In this document: in pieces, positions 19,043 to 25,488 of the stretch
Numbering within the stretch: position 1 is the stretch's first letter
Layout of the letters: each line of letters begins with the position of its first letter
Assembly (NCBI RefSeq): GCF_003515945.1
Contig: NZ_QWLM01000005.1
Span: forward strand, 62,001 to 126,000
DNA length: 64,000 bases
From: Dermacoccus abyssi
GTDB taxonomy: Bacteria; Actinomycetota; Actinomycetes; Actinomycetales; Dermatophilaceae
Direction of reading: 5' to 3'
The notes under the pieces: generated by a model
Seen by the model: the letters and a program-made list of their open reading frames with translations, nothing else
What the model was told of the DNA's origin: nothing
Databases searched by the model: none
Translations under genes and position numbers: made by a program

Positions 19043-21417
19043 GGAGCGAGCACGACCTCCGGCTGCTCGGCGCGGCATGTTGTGGCTGGGGCGTGCTCGC
19101 CGTGTTGCTCGCACTACGAGCCTCGGCCACCGAGGTCCTCGTGGTGGCGCTCGCCGCCGCAGCGCTGGGGGGAGCGCTGTTCCTGTCGCGGGTTCGGCGC
19201 GCGCTCGTCGTGGCCGTTGCCTTCTGTGCGGTCGTCACGGCGCTGATCGCCACGGCGGCCGGAGGACAACTCGCTCACCAACGTCAGGGGCCGCTCGCCG
19301 AGTTGGCGGCCGAACGAGCCAGCGGAACGTTCGAGGCCGTCGTCACGGGGCAACCCCGCGCCCTTGAACCTAAGGGGCCGGGCGCTGCGGAGACGCGGTA
19401 TCTCGTTCCCCTCACCGTGCACCGAGTCCAGGCCCGCGGAACGCGGGTCGACGTGGCGACGCCGGTCGTCCTGATCGGTGACGGGCGGTGGCGGACCGTG
19501 CCGTGGAGAGCTCGGCTCGATGTGAAGGCCAGACTCGCGCCCTCGGAACGGCTCGGGTCTGCCCAGGCGCTGCTCGTGGCGCGCGGTGGACCTCATGTCC
19601 TTGACGGGTCGCCACCGGTCATCGCACAACTCGAAGTCTTGCGCCGGGGTCTGTCGCACGCGGCTCGAAACCTCCCGGACGACCCGCGCGGCCTCGTGCC
19701 GGCTCTCGTCGTCGGTGACGTTGCCGCGATCCCGACCGAGTTGAACGACGACATGAGCGTCACGGGCATGTCGCACCTCAACGCGGTGAGCGGGTCGAAC
19801 GTCACCATTGTGCTCGTCGCGGCGTCGTGGTGTCTGTCCTGGTCTGGTCTGCGTCGGCGCGCCCGCACAGTGGCGGCTCTTCTTGTCGTCCTCCTCTACG
19901 TGCTCGTGTGCCATCCGGATCCGAGCGTTGTCCGTGCCGGAGCGATGGGCATCGTCGGCTTGCTCGGCACGTCGTGGGGCAGACCGAAAGCTGCCTGCCC
20001 GGCGCTCGGGGCGGCCATCACGCTGCTCCTCATGTGGGATCCGTGGCTCGCCGTGAGTGCGGGGTTCGCGCTCTCGGCGCTCGCCACGCTCGGCCTCGTG
20101 CTCTTCGCGAAGCGATGGGCGAACGCCCTGACGGAACGGTTGCCGCAAACGCCGTCGTCGAAGCTGACCCACGCGATCGAACTGTGTCTCATTCCCGTCG
20201 CCGCCCAGGCGCTGTGCTTGCCCATCCTCGTGGCGCTGAGTGGTGCCGTGTCGCTCGTTTCCCTGCCGGCGAACGTTCTCGCGGAGCCCTTTGTCGCACC
20301 GGCCACGCTCGCGGGGACGGTCGTTCTGCTCGTGGCACCACTCGTCCCGGCTCTGGCCGATCTGCTCGTGTGGGCGGCGGGTCTTCCCGCCTGGGTCATT
20401 TCCACGATTGCCCACGTCGCCGCGTCCGTGCCAGGGGGCTCGTTGCCGTGGCCGAGCGGGGCGCCCGGCATCGTGCTGGCCGTCGTCCTCCTCGCGGCGC
20501 TCCTGTTCGGGTGGCGAATCGTCCCGTGGCTCGGCCTTCGAGGGTGGGCATCCGTCACGTTGGTGGCGCTCGTCCCCGCGGCCCTGTGGCTTCCGATCCC
20601 CGGAGAGGGACGCGCAGATCCGGGGTGGCTGTATGCCCAGTGCGACGTCGGGCAGGGAGATGCCGCCTTGGTACGCACCGGTGAGCAGGCGGCGATCCTC
20701 GTCGACACCGGACCCGAGGAAGGGGACGTCACCGGGTGCCTCGATCGTCACGGCGTGACGCGTGTGGACGCCGTCGTGCTCACGCACCTGCATGCCGACC
20801 ACGTCGATGGTCTTGGGGCCGTACTCGAGCGGCAGCCGTCGGCCGAGGTCTTCGTGACGTGGCTGACGAGCCACAGCTCGAGCCCTCGTGGTGGCCGAGG
20901 GGAGAGGGATGCCGATGCCCAGACGAGGCAGGTGTTGCGCCGTTACGGGAAGGTTGCGCAACGCCTCGCACCGGGTCAGCAGGTCCGTGTCGGTGACGCC
21001 GTGCTCGACGTCCTCTGGCCGCGCCGAGCGTTGGCGGCGGGTTCGCCGGTCAACAATGCTTCCCTCGTGCTCGATGTGGCGACGCCGAGCGTGCATGCGC
21101 TCATGCTCGGCGACGTCGAACGGGAGGCGCAGGCCGCGTGCATCGGGGAGGTGACGCGCCGAGCAGCGACGCGTCCCTACGACCTCGTCAAGGTCGCTCA
21201 CCACGGCAGCGCGAACCAGAGTGCCGGGCTCTATCGGGCGGCTTCGGCGCGGGTCGGCCTCATCGGGGTGGGGGAGGGCAACGATTACGGGCACCCGAAG
21301 GAATCGCTCCTGTCGTTACTCGCCCAGAGCGGAACAGCCGTCTACCGAACGGACCTTTCAGGAGACCTCGACGTCGTACCCGTCGGTAGATCGCTCACGG
21401 TCGAACCGCAGAGATGA
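19039..21417 (+). CDS. comEC: ComEC/Rec2 family DNA translocation channel
   Basis: ComEC forms the inner-membrane channel for single-stranded DNA uptake. The 792-residue protein has N-terminal membrane helices and an OB-like soluble part. A central competence domain of many helices follows, containing MSHLNAVSGSNVTIV. The C-terminal part is a metallo-beta-lactamase-like domain with LTHLHADHVDGL, whose metal ligands are at about H583, H585, D587 and H588, and later KVAHHGSANQS. All expected domains are present and uninterrupted. The GTG start at 19039 overlaps the comEA stop in a GTGA junction, indicating coupled translation. Confidence 0.93.
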   Translation: MRSEHDLRLLGAACCGWGVLAVLLALRASATEVLVVALAAAALGGALFLSRVRRALVVAVAFCAVVTALIATAAGGQLAHQRQGPLAELAAERASGTFEAVVTGQPRALEPKGPGAAETRYLVPLTVHRVQARGTRVDVATPVVLIGDGRWRTVPWRARLDVKARLAPSERLGSAQALLVARGGPHVLDGSPPVIAQLEVLRRGLSHAARNLPDDPRGLVPALVVGDVAAIPTELNDDMSVTGMSHLNAVSGSNVTIVLVAASWCLSWSGLRRRARTVAALLVVLLYVLVCHPDPSVVRAGAMGIVGLLGTSWGRPKAACPALGAAITLLLMWDPWLAVSAGFALSALATLGLVLFAKRWANALTERLPQTPSSKLTHAIELCLIPVAAQALCLPILVALSGAVSLVSLPANVLAEPFVAPATLAGTVVLLVAPLVPALADLLVWAAGLPAWVISTIAHVAASVPGGSLPWPSGAPGIVLAVVLLAALLFGWRIVPWLGLRGWASVTLVALVPAALWLPIPGEGRADPGWLYAQCDVGQGDAALVRTGEQAAILVDTGPEEGDVTGCLDRHGVTRVDAVVLTHLHADHVDGLGAVLERQPSAEVFVTWLTSHSSSPRGGRGERDADAQTRQVLRRYGKVAQRLAPGQQVRVGDAVLDVLWPRRALAAGSPVNNASLVLDVATPSVHALMLGDVEREAQAACIGEVTRRAATRPYDLVKVAHHGSANQSAGLYRAASARVGLIGVGEGNDYGHPKESLLSLLAQSGTAVYRTDLSGDLDVVPVGRSLTVEPQR

Positions 21418-21466
21418 CACCGGTGAGAGTCGCAGGAGATTTCACTCGCGAGCCGGAGGGAACCGT

Positions 21467-22384
21467 CTACAGGTTCGGCAGAGCGTCGGTTGCTTCCCGC
21501 AGCGCGTCGAGGGTGGCCTTGACCGCCGGCACACGCTGGAGGTCGGGCGTGGTGACAGCCTGAACCGAACGCCGGCTCGCCGGCTCGATGGCGATGGTGG
21601 CCACGCGGGGGTGCTGGGTCGAACGCAGGATGAGCTCCGGGATGAGGGCCACGCCCAACCCCTCGGCCACGAGTCCGAGCACGGTGACGTAGTCCTCGGT
21701 CTCGAACGCGACGTCAGGGGTGTAACCCGCCGAGGTGGCGAGCGAGAGCAGGTGGCCCCGGCAGCGCGGGCATCCGGCGATCCACGACGCGGACTCGAGC
21801 TCCTCCATCGACACGGAGCCCCTTCCGGCAAACGGGTGATCGGCCGGTACGGCGAGGCGCACCTCGTCCTCGAGCAGGTCGAGCGTGGTGAACCCCTCGA
21901 GATCCTCCGCGTGTGCCGCGATCTCGTCGCCGTCGTAGGAGAACGCGACTGCAACATCGCAATCTCCCGCCCGAAGCGCCGCGAGTGACTCCGGCGGCTC
22001 CGCTTCCGCGAAGGTGACCTGAACGTCGGGGTAGCGCTGCTTGACGAGCGACAGCGCTCGTGGGACGACGGTCGACGAGGCCGAGGGGAAGGCCATGAGG
22101 CGCACTCGTCCCGCCCTCAGGCCGGCGATCGAGGCCACTTCGCCCTCCGCCGCCTCGAGAGCGGCGAGCACCGGAGTGGCTGTGCGGGCGAGCACGTGGC
22201 CCGCCTCGGTCAGACGCACCGAACGTCCGAGGCGCTCGACGAGAGCCGTGCCCGTCTTGTCCTCCAAGCGGCGCACCATCTGGGACACGGCAGGCTGGGA
22301 GTAGCCCAGGGAAGCAGCGGCAGCGGTGAAGCTACCCTCCTGGGCAATGGCTTTCATGACCCGAAGGCCGGCGGCGTCGATCAT
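21467..22384 (-). CDS. LysR-family transcriptional regulator, divergent from sirtuin gene
   Basis: The 305-residue protein has a winged HTH at about residues 5-62 (EGSFTAAAASLGYSQPAVS, VERLGRSVRLTEAG) and a LysR effector domain. Cysteines at 142, 205 and 208 (WIAGCPRCRG) could support redox or metal sensing, although similar CPRC pairs recur in actinobacterial LysR proteins as far as I recall. It faces comEC convergently with a 49-bp gap and diverges from the Sir2 gene with 69 bp between starts. An inverted repeat in that gap fits a LysR operator. Target and ligand are not known. Confidence 0.87.
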   Translation of the reverse strand: MIDAAGLRVMKAIAQEGSFTAAAASLGYSQPAVSQMVRRLEDKTGTALVERLGRSVRLTEAGHVLARTATPVLAALEAAEGEVASIAGLRAGRVRLMAFPSASSTVVPRALSLVKQRYPDVQVTFAEAEPPESLAALRAGDCDVAVAFSYDGDEIAAHAEDLEGFTTLDLLEDEVRLAVPADHPFAGRGSVSMEELESASWIAGCPRCRGHLLSLATSAGYTPDVAFETEDYVTVLGLVAEGLGVALIPELILRSTQHPRVATIAIEPASRRSVQAVTTPDLQRVPAVKATLDALREATDALPNL

Positions 22385-22393
22385 CCGTAGAGA

Positions 22394-22408
22394 ATAACCC
22401 GGCGTTAT
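22394..22408. promoter_or_regulatory. Candidate LysR operator (inverted repeat) between LysR gene and sirtuin gene
   Basis: ATAAC (22394-22398) and GTTAT (22404-22408) form a perfect 5-bp inverted repeat with a 5-bp centre. It fits the T-N11-A rule of LysR-type operators. It lies 10 bp upstream of the LysR start and 46 bp upstream of the sirtuin start, so it could serve autoregulation and control of the sirtuin. Confidence 0.45.
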
Positions 22409-22453
22409 CGGATGTTGTAGTTTCTATCGATTGTCGAATGAGAGGGGCCACCT

Positions 22454-23293
22454 GTGACTGCAGAGTTGGCGGAGTTCGTCGCGCGGGGCGACCTGTTCGT
22501 GCTCACCGGGGCGGGTCTCTCGACCGAGTCGGGCATTCCCGACTACCGCAAGCCTGACGGCACCCGCCGAACGGTTCCCATGACGTTCCAGCAGTTCCTC
22601 AGCGGGGACGACGCGCGCCGACGCTACTGGGTTCGCAGCGCCGTCGGGTGGGAACGTTTCGCCGCGGCTCGGCCCAACGGCGGCCACCACGCTGTTGCAG
22701 CCTTGCAGCGCGCAGGTCTCGTGCAACACCTCGTGACGCAGAACGTCGACGGTCTTCATGCGGCCTCCGGAGCGGACGCCCTCGAACTGCACGGTTCTCT
22801 CTCCTCGGTGCAGTGCGTCGAGTGCGGCAGCCGCTCGGATCGATCCGAGTTCCAGGGACGCATCCGCGACGCCAACCCGAACCTCCCGCGCGACGTGGCC
22901 CTGTTGGCCGACGGAGACGCCGAGGTTGCCCGGAGTGCAGAGGATGCGTTCGTCCTCGTGGCCTGTCCGCACTGTGGTTCGCTCGTCGTCAAGCCCGACG
23001 TCGTGATGTTCGGCGAGAGCGTGCCCACCGCGACGGTTGAGCACTGCTACGCGCAGCTCGAACTGTCACGGGCGGTTCTCGTTCTCGGAAGTTCGCTCAA
23101 GGTGATGTCGGGCTTCCGGTTCGTCTCGGCCGCGCTCAAGGCGGGCAAGCCCGTGGCCCTGGTCGGTCTGGGAAGCATGCGCGGTTCGGAGCGCGCCGAT
23201 CTCGTGCTGCACGAACCGCTTGGTGCCACCCTCACCGCGACATGCGAACGCCTCGGCCTGCAGGTGCAGACCGAGGCGAACGCGACGACGTGA
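22454..23293 (+). CDS. Sir2-family NAD-dependent protein deacylase
   Basis: Sirtuins remove acyl groups from lysine, consuming NAD. The 279-residue protein carries the NAD-binding GAGLSTESGIPDYR (19-32), TQNVDG (95-100) and catalytic His113 in ELHG. A zinc-binding set of cysteines is present (121, 124, 171, 174). All key residues are present. The GTG start at 22454 lies just before the NAD-binding region as in short bacterial sirtuins. The divergent LysR regulator may control it. The acyl specificity is not visible. It converges on lexA with only 13 bp between the stops. Confidence 0.92.
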   Translation: MTAELAEFVARGDLFVLTGAGLSTESGIPDYRKPDGTRRTVPMTFQQFLSGDDARRRYWVRSAVGWERFAAARPNGGHHAVAALQRAGLVQHLVTQNVDGLHAASGADALELHGSLSSVQCVECGSRSDRSEFQGRIRDANPNLPRDVALLADGDAEVARSAEDAFVLVACPHCGSLVVKPDVVMFGESVPTATVEHCYAQLELSRAVLVLGSSLKVMSGFRFVSAALKAGKPVALVGLGSMRGSERADLVLHEPLGATLTATCERLGLQVQTEANATT

Positions 23294-23306
23294 GGGTGGG
23301 CGAGAG

Positions 23307-24026
23307 TCAGACGCTGCGCAGCACCGCCGTGACCTTGCCCATGATGCTGGCTTCGTCGCCGTCGATCGGCTCGTAGTTCTCGTTCGCGGGCAGGAGCCAC
23401 GTCTTGCCGTTCGTGCGCTTGAACGTCTTCACGGTGGCCTCGCCGTCGAGCAGCGCCGCCACGATCTCACCGTTGGACGCCTCCGGCTGCTGGCGCACGA
23501 CGACCCAGTCGCCGTCGCAGATGGCGGCTTCGATCATCGAGTCGCCGACGACCTTGAGCAGGAACAGTTCGCCGTCACCGACGATCTGACGGGGGAGGGG
23601 GAACACGTCCTCGACGGCCTGCTCGGCCAGGATCGGCCCGCCGGCGGCGATGCGTCCGACGACGGGGACGAAGGAGGCCTGCGGACGCTCGTTGCCCGAG
23701 TCGGTCTCGTCGTACGTGCTCTCGGACGCTGCACGCACCGAGGTGCCTCCGCGGTAACCGCGGGTGTCGGCGCCGTCGTCGGGGGAGACGACCTCCATGG
23801 CGCGAGGGCGGTTGGGGTCGCGACGCAGGTAACCCTTGCGCTCGAGCGTGGCGAGCTGGTGTGCGACGGAGCTCGGGCTCGTCAGCCCGACGGCCTCACC
23901 GATCTCGCGCAGACTCGGCGGGTAACCGCGCTCGTCGACCGAGCGCCGGATGACGGTGAGCACTTTCTGCTGGCGCGGGGTCAGTTTGCCCTTCGCGCGG
24001 TTGTTCATGGAGTGGACCTCACCCAT
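23307..24026 (-). CDS. lexA: SOS repressor LexA
   Basis: LexA represses DNA-damage genes and cleaves itself when RecA filaments form. The 239-residue protein has an N-terminal winged helix (about 15-72, [15 protein letters not shown] and [18 protein letters not shown]). A linker of about 40 residues and the S24 peptidase-like domain follow. The scissile Ala128-Gly129 bond lies in RIAAGGP, with the catalytic Ser163 (GDSMIEA) and Lys200 (EATVKTF). All are intact. The start at 24026 is supported by GAGGAG upstream on the minus strand. An alternative start is Met7. The divergent gene at 24293 and nrdR beyond it reproduce the lexA-Rv2719c-nrdR order of mycobacteria. Confidence 0.96.
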   Translation of the reverse strand: MGEVHSMNNRAKGKLTPRQQKVLTVIRRSVDERGYPPSLREIGEAVGLTSPSSVAHQLATLERKGYLRRDPNRPRAMEVVSPDDGADTRGYRGGTSVRAASESTYDETDSGNERPQASFVPVVGRIAAGGPILAEQAVEDVFPLPRQIVGDGELFLLKVVGDSMIEAAICDGDWVVVRQQPEASNGEIVAALLDGEATVKTFKRTNGKTWLLPANENYEPIDGDEASIMGKVTAVLRSV

Positions 24027-24175
24027 GGCGTCTCCTCACATCGACGAAAACAGTGATCTCGCGGACGCGGACCTCGGTGCGGAGCCCTGATTCTCCCCGG
24101 AATTCCGGGGTTGTCGGTGGCCGCTGATTCGGTGTGAGCGTTCGGGATCAACGTAGGCACCACCGTACACAGTTT

Positions 24176-24191
24176 TCGCAAACATGTACGA
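24176..24191. promoter_or_regulatory. Weak LexA-box-like palindrome
   Basis: TCGCAAACATGTACGA matches 9 of the 12 fixed positions of the actinobacterial SOS box TCGAAC-N4-GTTCGA and is centred on ACATGT. It lies in the lexA/LysM-gene divergent gap, 150 bp from the lexA start. It may contribute to lexA autoregulation. Confidence 0.4.
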
Positions 24192-24217
24192 GAAACACGC
24201 CGCCGACAGCCTTGCTT

Positions 24218-24233
24218 TCGAACGTTTGTGTCG
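24218..24233. promoter_or_regulatory. Half-conserved LexA box
   Basis: TCGAACGTTTGTGTCG has a perfect left half (TCGAAC) and a degenerate right half. It is centred 29 bp from the stronger site at 24247, so the two may be bound side by side. Confidence 0.35.
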
Positions 24234-24246
24234 TACAGTTGTTCTA

Positions 24247-24262
24247 TCGCACGGATGTTCGA
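24247..24262. promoter_or_regulatory. LexA box (SOS box) upstream of the LysM protein gene
   Basis: TCGCACGGATGTTCGA differs from the consensus TCGAAC-N4-GTTCGA at one base (C for A at position 4). It sits 30 bp upstream of the ATG at 24293, where bound LexA would block transcription of the LysM gene. This fits the SOS control known for the homologous genes in mycobacteria and corynebacteria. Confidence 0.7.
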
Positions 24263-24292
24263 TGCATCCGCGCCGAGTCAGGAGGAATGAAC

Positions 24293-24706
24293 ATGAGTGC
24301 TGTGCCCAGTCTGGACGTCCCGGCGGTCGCGCCGAGCCCCCGTCGTCACCTGCACCTCGTTCCGTCGGGGCCTGCGGTCGTCGATTCCCTCGAGGGTGGT
24401 CGTAGCACGCGGCGCGCCCCGTTGACGCGTCGTGCCGTTCTCGCTCGCCGTCGCTTCGCCGCCCTTCTGGCGCTTCTGGTTCTCGTCGGCGGTGGCCTCC
24501 TTGCGGCCAAGGCCGTGGCCGAAGCTAACCCTGCCGGTGGCGCGACGTCGGTCACGGTGAAGGACGGGGAGACCCTTTCTCAGATCGCCGCTCGTGAGCT
24601 GCCGTCCCTGCGTAACGACCGTGGTGTCGTGGCCATCCAGGAGGCCAACAGCATGAGCTCGATGCACGTTCAGGCCGGCCAGCGAATTCTCGTTCCGGCA
24701 GGCTGA
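24293..24706 (+). CDS. Small membrane LysM protein, ChiZ/DivS/YneA-type SOS cell-division inhibitor candidate
   Basis: The 137-residue protein has a basic cytoplasmic head of about 55 residues and one membrane helix (about 56-75, [18 protein letters not shown]). A C-terminal LysM peptidoglycan-binding domain (about 85-136, [18 protein letters not shown] ... [11 protein letters not shown]) ends it. AGGAGG at 24280-24285 lies 7 nt from ATG 24293. An ATG two codons earlier (24287) is too close to that site. Gene order, topology and the LexA box match mycobacterial Rv2719c (ChiZ), corynebacterial DivS and Bacillus YneA, all of which delay division during DNA damage. Sequence identity in this class is low, so the function rests on context. 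Confidence 0.8.
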   Translation: MSAVPSLDVPAVAPSPRRHLHLVPSGPAVVDSLEGGRSTRRAPLTRRAVLARRRFAALLALLVLVGGGLLAAKAVAEANPAGGATSVTVKDGETLSQIAARELPSLRNDRGVVAIQEANSMSSMHVQAGQRILVPAG

Positions 24707-24821
24707 GCGGCCCCCTCGGCGTGTCGCTGGGGCGAGCCGCACATCTTTTCCGCGTCATTGCTGGGGTTGGTGCGCCGGGTTTGCCGACACGGTTGCGAGC
24801 GGTCGCCAACGCAACCTAGGA

Positions 24822-24868
24822 TTCCTAGATGTAGGGCACAGGTGCCCTAATGCCCCCAACATGTGGTT
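24822..24868 (+). promoter_or_regulatory. Candidate pair of NrdR boxes upstream of nrdR-nrdJ
   Basis: Two 16-bp palindromic boxes lie 31 bp apart, start to start, as reported for NrdR operators. Box 1 (24822-24837) contains the core CTAGATGTAG. Box 2 (24853-24868) contains CCAACATGTGG. Both partly fit the NrdR consensus ACACwATATATwGTGT. Between them a hairpin, tagggca/tgcccta (24832-24849), overlaps box 1. They lie 86-132 bp upstream of the nrdR start. The match is partial. Confidence 0.45.
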
Positions 24869-24953
24869 GTTTGCGGAAGAATTCCCGCGATGCCGGTGTT
24901 GGGGTTCATACCGTCACGAGGCGGTGGAATCCTGCGATCGAGAGGCGTGGCCC

Positions 24954-25415
24954 GTGCACTGTCCCTTCTGCCGCAACGCCGACTCCCGTGTGGTCGACTC
25001 CCGTTCGACCGAGGACGGCACCTGCATCAAGCGTCGCCGCCAGTGCCCCGACTGCGGCAAGCGTTTCTCCACCGTCGAGACCGCGAGCCTCACGGTCGTC
25101 AAGCGCTCCGGTGTGAGCGAACCCTTCTCTCGCGACAAGGTCATGTCGGGCGTGCGCAAGGCCTGCCAGGGCCGCCCGGTTTCCGACGATCAGCTCGCCG
25201 TCCTCGCTCAGCAGGTGGAGGAGTCGATCCGCTCCAAGGGGGCTGCGGAGATCGACGCCCACGATGTCGGCATCGAGATCCTCGGCCCGCTGCGCGAACT
25301 CGACCACGTCGCGTACCTGCGGTTCGCGTCCGTGTACCAGGCCTTCGAGTCACTGACTGACTTCGAGGACGCCGTCGCCGACCTGCGCAGGCACGCTCTG
25401 CGCGACGCCGGCTGA
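24954..25415 (+). CDS. nrdR: Transcriptional repressor NrdR
   Basis: NrdR senses ATP/dATP through an ATP-cone and represses ribonucleotide reductase operons. The 153-residue product begins MHCPFC, and a zinc ribbon is formed by C3, C6, C31 and C34 (CPDC). The ATP-cone follows ([19 protein letters not shown] ... [17 protein letters not shown]-type end, here [15 protein letters not shown]). The GTG start at 24954 is supported by GAGAGG 8 nt upstream and by the zinc ribbon beginning immediately. The next gene is nrdJ, 73 bp downstream. In Streptomyces the same pair is one NrdR-controlled operon. Confidence 0.95.
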   Translation: MHCPFCRNADSRVVDSRSTEDGTCIKRRRQCPDCGKRFSTVETASLTVVKRSGVSEPFSRDKVMSGVRKACQGRPVSDDQLAVLAQQVEESIRSKGAAEIDAHDVGIEILGPLRELDHVAYLRFASVYQAFESLTDFEDAVADLRRHALRDAG

Positions 25416-25488
25416 GCTCCACCGGCTTACCCCCTACTTCACGACACACCACACCTAACCCACGAGAAGTGCCAGGAGGCATGCGGTC

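Noticed and set aside
25416-25488. Cobalamin riboswitch before nrdJ
   Set aside because: The gap is only 73 bp and lacks the B12-box; riboswitch control would be expected at the B12-independent reductase instead.
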